Of a DNA stretch of 64,000 nucleotides, positions 56,895 through 64,000 are shown piece by piece. This stretch comes from Caprella mutica (taxonomy: Eukaryota; Arthropoda; Malacostraca; Amphipoda; Caprellidae). Position 1 is the first letter of the stretch. Each line of letters begins with the position of its first letter. The stretch lies in the NCBI GenBank assembly GCA_947561585.1, contig CANNZV010002508.1:1-64000 (forward strand), in the 5' to 3' direction. A program made the position numbers and the translations under genes. Under the pieces are notes generated by a model. That model was given only the letters and a program-made list of their open reading frames with translations, was not told where the DNA came from and searched no databases.

Positions 56895-57847
56895 GGTTCT
56901 ATAGGGTAAATTCCACCCCGGTAAATTCCACTCCGGTATATTCCACCCCGGTAAATTCCTCCCCAGTGAGAATGATCATTAGGGTAACAATGAGTCAAAG
57001 ATATTTTTTTCGGATGGCCATTTGTTAAATACTGGGTACCCATGAAGAAATAACTCAGACAATATCCTAAGACAATTGGACAATATTTAGAACTAGCTCA
57101 AGGTAATTTTTGAAACTTTATCCCAATAGACAAAAATACAAATATTCATGGTTTGGTAATTTACTTCAAAGTTTAAATGTTGAGCAAGTTAATATTAATT
57201 CCTTTTTAACACGAAACTGCAGTATATGCTCTTACAACAATGTTTGGGAGAGGTGTAGAGCGGGTTGACGGACAGTGACAACTCATTCAATGTTTTTGCT
57301 TATACGTTCTTGTTTGGATTCTAGGACAAAAACTTCTGTGATCAAAATATCTCCATGTTAAAAAGGCAATGATTCCCACCAGTCTTAAAACCCTGTGCAA
57401 TAATCTCCCACATCTGGTCAGAAAAAAATTATGTAAAATGAGTAAATTTTTTTTTCGGTTAATTAAAAACTATTTTTCTTCACTTCTACTTGAAGTCAAA
57501 ATACCGAATTTAAAATAAACTAAAAATAACAATAAGTACTATATGACATTATCTTACAGTTAATAACGCTGGTGCGTTTGCGATAATGAACAAAAACAGC
57601 TGAAGATTGAAAATAAAATACCTCAACTGATATAGAGCGTTCATACAATATTTCTTTCTGTTGTTCTATCACATGTGTAGTGAAAAATAAACAGCTTGTG
57701 AACCAAACAAAAGGTTTAATTTATTACAATGAAAATGAAAGTTACCTCGTATTATATAAAATATTAATAAATGATCAATATAAATATTTAAAAAACATAA
57801 CCGGTAAAGTGGGGTGGAATACACCGGGGTGGAATATACCGGACACC
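56895..57847. mobile_element. Word-array element c2 (word GGTAAATTCCACCCC)
   Basis: A 953-bp second copy of the c family, flanked by gtataattt (56886-56894, 57848-57856). Left end GGTTCTATAGGGTAAATTCC, right end read inward GGTGTCCGGTATATTCC. Fewer words than c1 (about four on the left, two to three on the right). The interior matches 38780-39600 along its length with indels, so word number, more than the interior, separates the copies. Confidence 0.9.
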
Positions 57848-57856
57848 GTATAATTT

Positions 57857-58351
57857 GTATCATCGAACTCCGACTATAAGGCGAGAGTAATTTAAAATCG
57901 ATCTTTGAAAGTAATTATTTAATATAGCACAACAGCAACCTTCAACGTTGAGTATAAATAACCTCTTGTTAAAAGTAATTAGATCTCAATTTTTTATTTA
58001 TTTTATAGAAGCACAAAAACTTTTGAATTTTTTTCAATATCATTTGGCAATAAACAGAATTAGAAATATATTATACAACTGTATGTTGTGCCACCTACAG
58101 ATGGAATTCTTTGTACGTTTGTATGTATGTTATTATTCATGTTCACTTTAATTAAAATAACTTTACACTGTAATTTAAATGTTTATTGGAAAGTGTACTT
58201 AACGTTACTTTAATCTTAATCTTTGACGTATATTTACTCTCGAGTATTTATTGAGTTAATAACATATAGCTAAATAAACAAATAAATTGCACTGTCATTC
58301 CTGCCGATGCAGTGAAACTCAGTTACATGTATAATAATGTATATGGTATTA
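57857..58351. other. AT-rich DNA, nothing recognised
   Basis: The frame at 57948-58151 has no recognisable motif. Confidence 0.35.
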
Positions 58352-59023
58352 CAGGGTGTCCGCTCTGTAGCCGATTTAAAAGGGTTGTAATTTGTAAACT
58401 ATTATGACTAAAAGACTGAAATAAGTTTCATTTAAATGAGGAGAATCTCAAATTTTATTAAATATCATTCATACATAAAGAGGATTATAGGCACATCTAT
58501 GAACCTTTTGTTTCATTAGCGGGTTTTTATCCCAGGAAAGGCACAATTAACAGTGGAATAGAGAAATTAATCTTTATGAATATTTTTGAAAACTGATCCG
58601 TGATGACTATAATTGATTGATTTCAGGCAAGATATGGAACACTATTATGTGTAATAATAGTTACATGAAATTACTTATGGTGATATATCCACGGTACAGT
58701 TTATAATTCAGGCCACGAAAAAAGAGCAAAATAAATAAAGAAAACAATTGTTCATTATATCTTGACATGTCATGTGACACATTTATTTCACATCTTTTTC
58801 AATGAAATACCATCAAGAACCCATGCGAGTTTGCAGAATGTGATAAAAACAACGTTTTTCGTCTCGATAAGTTTATTGAGTCTGGTGGTGGTCACGTACA
58901 ATGTAAATTTATAATGAAATAAAACATGGTATTCTTAACTTTAAAGTGAAACCTATTTCAATCATCTATCAATAGTATTTCATATTACAACCCTTTTGGC
59001 TACTTTTTTTTGCGAACACCCTG
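58352..59023 (+). mobile_element. 672-bp mariner-like relic, TA-flanked
   Basis: Ends CAGGGTGTCCGCTCTGTAGC and a right end GCGAACACCCTG, followed inward by GGCTAC and AAAAGGGTTGTAAT in both arms. TA on both sides. Terminal repeats of about 50-100 bp. It keeps only the last part of a transposase frame on the plus strand (58818-58922); about half of a normal mariner is gone. Confidence 0.82.
58818..58922 (+). pseudogene. Mariner-type transposase C-terminus
   Basis: An open stretch ending in FRLDKFIESGGGHVQCKFIMK and a TAA stop. The R-L-x-x-x-I-E-x-x-G-G-H-(V/F)-(E/Q) pattern is the typical tail of mariner-family transposases. The catalytic core is absent, so it is inert. Confidence 0.75.
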
Positions 59024-59051
59024 TATATATTTTATCTAGTTGTTTGTTATA

Positions 59052-60541
59052 CACTACCGGCCAAAAATCTGGGACAGTTCAGTATTTTTTAAATTTCTCC
59101 AGAACTATCAACAGGATTATGACCAAACTTACCCATATTGTAACTACCTCTCATATTGATATTATGTATTAATTACAGTTCATTCTAAATGATAGACAAA
59201 AAGTGATGAGCATTTCCATTTTTATTTTGGAATTATAGTGGCCAAGACCGTGGGACAAAATAAAGAAAATTTGATATAACAGCCTTAAATCAAAAGAATG
59301 CAGAAGTTTGATGATGTTCAATCAATATCTGGTAAACAACCCTTTATTTTCTATCACAAAAGCACACCTTCTACAGCAAGATTGAATGAGATCACGACAT
59401 TCATCACGTAAAACTTTAGCCTAATCTTCTTGATGTTTCAGTCAAAAAATCATTAGTATTGACAGGGTTTCTGGTCCTCTCACGGTTCCACAAAATGGAC
59501 CATAGGTTCTCATTAAGGTTTAGGTCCGGACATTGAGGAGGATAATCCAAAACATTCAAGTGTGCTCTTTCAAAAATTCCATTACATACTTAGCCTTGTG
59601 GCATGGTGCGTTATCCTGCAGGAAAATAGGGCTTTACACTCAGAATTTCGAAGTGTTAGGATGATATGATCTCTCGACGAGTTCCAGTATATAGTTCCAT
59701 TAACTCTGGTGATTAGCCGGAACAGATCAGTCGTTCCATCCCGCAAAATCATTCCAACCGCCATTATGCTACCACACCGAACCTAACTGTTCTCTTAGTA
59801 CATTGTTTATTTAACCATCCACCAACAAACTATCTCAGAAATTCCTTCCCGTCAGATCTAAACACATTAAACTTACTTTCATCAGAGAAAAAACATTTCG
59901 TTACTGATCTTCTGTCCACAGCACATGATCTTGAGCAAAGCTTAATCTGTGTTTCTTGTTTCTGGCAGCTGTCTGAAAACTATCGTTCAGTGCCATATTT
60001 TTAATCAATCAATTTTGTCCATGAGAAGTTATTCGAGGTTGGCTCTTTTTCCTAGGGGCTAAAATTTTCCCAGTATCCTTGGAACCCTTTAAAATTCTCC
60101 TGATGGCACTTTTCGACAGTTTCAAGTCATCAGCTATCTTCCGTATCGAGTGATTCTTTCTATGAAGTTTGATAATTGATTTTATGACAGAAGAATCAAC
60201 TTCAGGTGTCATGTCGATGGTAGGACCGGTTGCAATAATTATACAGTAATGTAATTGACTTATTCTTAATTGTTGTACTTAGAACAATGGAAAAAAAGTC
60301 ACTACACAGTCCAGAATAAATTATATTCTTTGTTTTGTCCCACGGTTTTGGCCACTTTGATTTCAAAATAAAAATTGAAATTCTCATAACTTTTTTTCTG
60401 TCATTTACAATGAACTGTAATTAGCACAGACAATCAATATAAGGGGTAGTTACAATATGTGTAAGTTTGGTCCGAATCTCTCTGAAACTTTGGGAGAAAT
60501 TTGAAAAATGCTTAACTGTCCCAGAATTTTGGCCGGTAGTG
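59052..60541 (-). mobile_element. 1490-bp Tc1-like element with about 240-bp inverted ends
   Basis: Ends CACTACCGGCCAAAAATCTG and AGAATTTTGGCCGGTAGTG, TA on both sides. The terminal repeats extend to about 240 bp (GTGGCCAAGACCGTGGGACA against TGTCCCACGGTTTTGGCCAC near their inner edges). A transposase pseudogene spans the middle on the minus strand. The overall form (1.5 kb, about 240-bp repeats) matches Tc1 relatives with medium-long inverted repeats. Confidence 0.92.
59340..60212 (-). pseudogene. Tc1-like transposase pseudogene
   Basis: It starts with an intact 67-codon N-terminus (60212-60009): IKLHRKNHSIRKIADDLKL followed by SKSAIRRILK, a helix-turn-helix of the Tc1 type, then a basic KILAPRKKSQPR segment. 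A stop follows N67. Further on: GMILRDGTTDLFRLI (59750), where the W-G block would be, and, after a frameshift near 59600, a QDNAPCH-like stretch. At about 59540, YPPQCPDLNLNENLW corresponds to WPxQSPDLNPIENLW. The two later catalytic blocks are thus present but separated by at least four stops or frameshifts. It is inactive. Length is close to the usual 340 codons. Confidence 0.88.
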
Positions 60542-60939
60542 TATTTCAGACAAATATTAAAGTTTTAGTAAAAGTAGAATTATGAACATAATAAAACATT
60601 AGAATTCTGGTGAATAACGTTTTTTCTTTCTACAGGTTTCCAGTCAGGACTGTAAGACAAGATAATTGATATTGAAACTAAGCATCAACTAGTGCTGGTG
60701 CTCGTGGTAAAGGGAAATATCGCTCATTATCTTACAAAAACAAACTAAATATAAACTGCGTCCATCGCTTCATTGCAGATCACTATTTTGTGAATAATTT
60801 TAATAATATTGATTGTACAGTAGTGAAACTCTGGTCACAGGAAGATTGCTTCTATGTTAGTATCTTGCTGAAATATTTTTTGAATCTATGAGAAAATTGG
60901 AAAGTTATGAATGTTTATGTATTTTGAAGGCATTTTAAC
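60542..60939. other. AT-rich DNA with a short direct repeat
   Basis: CGTCCATCGCTTCATTGCAG (near 60760) recurs as TGTCCATCGCTTTATTGCAG near 60940. No gene. Confidence 0.4.
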
Positions 60940-61290
60940 TGTCCATCGCTTTATTGCAGCTCTGTGAAAAGGCCAAAAAATGGGCGATTAACTTCTACCG
61001 AGAGGGTAAAAATTGTAGCAGGTCCTGCAGAAGGTATGACTCTTCTATATTTAGCTTTATAAATCGGAAGGGTTAAGAGAACAATAGTTTCTTTTGTGGA
61101 AAATCCCAACAAAAACCCAAGGAGAGATGAGGGTACGAGAAAAAGAATTTCCCCTCGAAATATGCGAAAAATACGCAGGCAGGTCATAAGGCAGCTAAAT
61201 GACACTAGTGCCTCCATTTTTGACAAGGCTGTCATTGGTCTTACGTCAAAAAAGTCCTGATGTAATGTCTCAAATGAAACGGTCAGGAAT
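60940..61290 (+). pseudogene. Tc1-like transposase N-terminal fragment, inverted copy
   Basis: The plus-strand frame reads RTIVSFVENPNKNPRRDEGT followed by RKRISPRNMRKIRRQVIRQL and NDTSASIFDKAVI. A basic linker with R-K-R-x-(S/T)-P-R, followed by a second small helical domain, is what normally follows the first helix-turn-helix of Tc1-type transposases. The same peptide is found on the minus strand at 61795-61955 (SPRNMRKLPRQVIRQPNNTS). This copy ends near 61290 and has no catalytic domain. The minus-strand open frame of 94 codons over the same DNA is a shadow. Confidence 0.7.
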
Positions 61291-61955
61291 GCTCAATGGG
61301 GCTTAAGACCAGAGAATACGGCAATCAAGTCATGAGAGTCTCTCACTTGATGCCCAGAGATATGAGGAATGAAGCTGTAACCCTTCAAGCATGAGATTGT
61401 GCGAAGTAATTCAAGAAAATCCTCTTTTGCCCACGAGATAATTGCAAACTATTAGGCCAAGGGAACAAGTACTCAAAAAAGAGGCAAGGTAGGATTGGAT
61501 TTTTAGGTTTACACCCTCTGGTACTCGGAAAGGGCCAATTAACGTTTCACCAATGATGCCCGCTTGAAACATAAAGCCACAGCCTCCTTGTTGACGATGA
61601 ATCCAGTGTGGATAAACAGCTCCAGTAGGATCCAAACTTTAACCCGTCCATCCATACAATCAAGGGTGGCTCTTTCCTCGTCTGTTAAAAGAACAAGTAA
61701 GAAGTTTGTTTTCATGTAATTCTGTGTACATCTAATGCATTTTTCCGTTTGGGTCTTGTCTATAGGAGGCCTGGAAATGGGCTCCACATTCCTTGTCGTC
61801 TCATTTAAGACACTGTTTTGACGAATAACCAATGACAGCCTTGTCGAAAATGGAGGCACTAGTGTTATTTGGCTGCCTTATAACCTGTCTGGGTAGTTTT
61901 CGCATATTTCGAGGGGAAAAAGCTTCTCCTCGTACCCTCATCTCTCCTTGGGATG
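61260..61955 (-). pseudogene. Tc1-like transposase pseudogene, rearranged
   Basis: From about 61955 on the minus strand: SPRNMRKLPRQVIRQPNNTS, then the body with DEERATLDCMDGRVKVW (61660), RQQGG followed by GIIGETLIGPFRVPEGV (61540), then degraded QSHA (NAPSHA position, about 61390) and YSLVLSPIEHS (SPDLNPIE position, about 61300). The first Asp (TDEERATLD) is readable; the second catalytic motif (QDNAPSH) has lost its Asp in this copy (YFAQSHA). Frameshifts separate the blocks. No terminal inverted repeats were found; the element is broken. Confidence 0.8.
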
Positions 61956-62189
61956 GTGTCGGGATACGAATAATAATATGAAAGAACCAAGTTAATAATA
62001 ATTTAATAATACTAAGCCTTTCAAAGTTACAGTTAACTGATTATAGTGACACATTTATGCACCCTTGTGTTCTCAAACACACTTGCGCATCTCATGACTG
62101 GAAAGAGCTCTGAAATACTCCTTGTATCTATCTAAACTAATTATACCCGTAGTGTGTTTATTTATTTATATATTTATTTATTCATTTAT
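61956..62189. other. AT-rich DNA
   Basis: Ends in an (ATTT)n tract at about 62160-62186. Confidence 0.4.
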
Positions 62190-62755
62190 ACACTCGAGTA
62201 TTTGCCCGTTAAAAATAACGGGTCTTCAATAGTAAATTATTACCCATTGTTAGGTTCTTTTTAGTGAATTAAAATAAAATTCATTTTCAGCATAAACTGA
62301 TAGTTTTTTTCATAGATCAATTACATATAAAAATCAAATTAAAACAGGGGAATTTAAATATCAAATCAATATATTCCCGTGTGTATTATAGTTACATTCT
62401 TCATGTTTAATACCCTTCGAGTAAAAGTGGACACCAAATACATAAATAAATAAATAAATAAATAAACACACGAGGGAAATTATTAGTATAGATTTATTTA
62501 TTTATTTATTTGGTGTCCGCTTTTACACGACGGGTATTAAACATGAAGAATGTAACTATGATACGCACGGGAATATATTGTCTTGATATTCAAATTTCTC
62601 TGTTTTTATTCAATTTTTAAATGTATTTTATCTACAAAATAAATTAGACTATGCAGAAAATATTATAATTTTAAATTTCAATTGAATTCATCAACGGGTA
62701 ATATATTGGTATTGATGATGACCCGTTATTTTTAACGGGAAAGTACACTAGTATT
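62190..62755. mobile_element. About 566-bp fold-back with palindromic tips
   Basis: Outer arms carry GCCCGTTAAAAATAACGGG (62204) and CCCGTTATTTTTAACGGG (62722), each of which is itself a hairpin. Further in, 62345-62430 (AATCAATATATTCCCGTGTG, ACATTCTTCATGTTTAATAC) pairs with 62510-62600. (AAAT)n and (ATTT)n tracts sit at the centre (62439-62511). No coding sequence. Confidence 0.8.
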
Positions 62756-64000
62756 TGAATAAATGCTTATAATAAGAGTGTCTTACCATTTATCACCTTG
62801 GTTTTTGTCTAATCGTATGTAATTATGTGAAAAGGTAAAAGACATTAAAAGACAGCTTCTAAATCGTATTGAATTTTATTTTTCATGAGAACTGGTGCGC
62901 TCGCGTCAGTGTTTAGAATACTCGGGTTAAGATACTACGTTAATGAAACCTGTCATATGTAGGAATTACAGGCATTGATAAGGCGGACTAGCTTTCATTC
63001 TATCTCATAACCTTCAACACACTGAGTATACATATATATTGATATATTGGTGGGTGTTAAAGTATATTGATCTGATTATGTATATTGATCTCATACTGAA
63101 ATCAGAGATTTTTTTATCTCACAAATTAATAAAACTGAAGCAAGCAAAAATTCTCATAATATGATAACTCGTAATCCGTAACTAAACCCATCAGCCTTTA
63201 TACACAACATATCCTTGTAGATTGTCCTCCCTACATCTTAAAACCTGATGAATTGAAGCTACACTGTACTGCGAGGAGACTCCACATCAAAGTACTACAA
63301 TTGGGTTACTTGCTTTCCCTTCATACATCCCAACAAACTTCCTGACGACTACTTGTTTGTTGAGGTACCTGTAATCACTGAGATCGTGAGATTATGCTGA
63401 GTGAAGCTAGTTCTGGTGTAGCTGACTCTCGACATCTATTTCACTTTCAACTATCAAGTGGACACTAGGCTTAGGGCACTGTAACTAGTGATGTGCCATA
63501 TCACCTCAAATAAGTAAGTGTCATCAAGGATTGAACACTTTAGTGGGGAGCGTAAATTTGTTCTGTTCCTTAATCTGATGTCAATAATGATGAACGGAAT
63601 GAATAATATTTATCTTTATTTAAGTTGCAATAGTAAAATGAGAATCTTTCATTATTTCGTTTTAAATTAGATTGATACAAGCGCAAGAAATATAATCACT
63701 TCTTCATTGGCGCTTTTGAACAGACTGTTGCCTAATTTTATATAATATGTGCGAAATACTGTTTATGAATATTTTCATAGCATAAAAGGTACATATTCGT
63801 TAGAGCACATATATTTTCCCAACCCTAATAATTATTTACAATTGATATACGAAAAACTAAGAATTTTATACATGTAAAATGAAATTAATAATGCTATGTC
63901 AGGTTCTGGAGCCTCTATATATTATTTATGATTTTTGGGAATCATGACTAAATTGTGCATTGACTGAAGTTTCAAAAGCACTGTATCATTACGAAATGGA
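62756..64000. other. AT-rich DNA, nothing recognised
   Basis: 1.2 kb to the window end without a supported gene, RNA or repeat. It is slightly less AT-rich at 63180-63540, where no open frame of note is found. Confidence 0.4.

Noticed and set aside
60951..61235. 94-codon minus-strand hydrophobic frame resembling a membrane protein
   Set aside because: Shadow of the plus-strand transposase N-terminal fragment.

Overview
The window reads as non-coding nuclear DNA from an animal, most probably an arthropod (insect). It is strongly AT-rich. It carries many Tc1/mariner-type relics flanked by TA, with ends such as CAGGGTG...CACCCTG that are common in arthropod genomes, plus one 5'-truncated non-LTR retrotransposon and many minisatellites. 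I found no convincing host protein-coding gene, rRNA or tRNA. The longest open frames lie inside tandem repeats whose unit length is a multiple of three and free of stops, so they are artefacts. The species cannot be named from this sequence.

Layout. 0-9 kb: AT-rich DNA with three tandem arrays (426-873, 3150-3405, 3537-3705) and a 536-bp TA-flanked MITE (8143-8678). 9.3-9.7 kb: the 3' end of a non-LTR retrotransposon with a frameshifted C-terminal domain. 10.7-16 kb: a dense cluster of palindromic elements nested in one another (10704-11114, 12240-13360, 13807-15973, 15401-15900). 16.57-17.08 kb: a very degenerate array with a 15-bp period. 18-23.2 kb: two large fold-back elements (17999-18998, 22573-23243). 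24.9-25.7 kb: 23 units of a 34-bp satellite. 29-34.5 kb: a near-perfect 214-bp palindrome, two MITEs, a mariner-like fold-back and a 1.49-kb Tc1-like element. 35.6-57.9 kb: the most unusual stretch, a series of 'word-array' elements (35646-36738, 37814-40381, 38661-39808, 45535-46503, 47340-47756, 48721-51939, 50313-51255, 52184-53151, 56895-57847). 58.3-62.8 kb: a mariner-like relic, a second 1.49-kb Tc1-like element, a rearranged Tc1-like transposase and a fold-back with palindromic tips.

Main result. The word-array elements look like one transposon superfamily. Each is about 0.9-3.2 kb. Each carries short 15-16 bp 'words' in tandem just inside both ends, inverted relative to each other. 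One end reads GGNNCTAGG; the other resembles GGTNNCCGG. The clearest copies are flanked by 8-9 bp direct repeats (tattttgat, atataaact, gtataattt, gttcgtac). The word differs between families (GGACATTTCGTCCAC, GGACAACTGCCATGC, GGTATATTCCACCCC, GGACGTTTCGTTACTA, GGACAATTGCCACCCC, AGACAATTGCTCGAA and others), but the two ends of one element share it. The first half of the word stays close to GGACAATT, while the second half is private to the family. Copies nest inside one another. Nine-bp duplications and tandem-repeat termini recall fold-back (FB) and Mutator-like elements, but no transposase was seen, so the class is inferred.

A second theme is fold-back derivatives of Tc1/mariner elements in which both arms carry the same transposase end. 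At 22573-23243 both arms end in the same C-terminal peptide and stop codon. Similar duplications occur at 31906-32851, 33005-34497 and, for an N-terminal part, 60940-61960.
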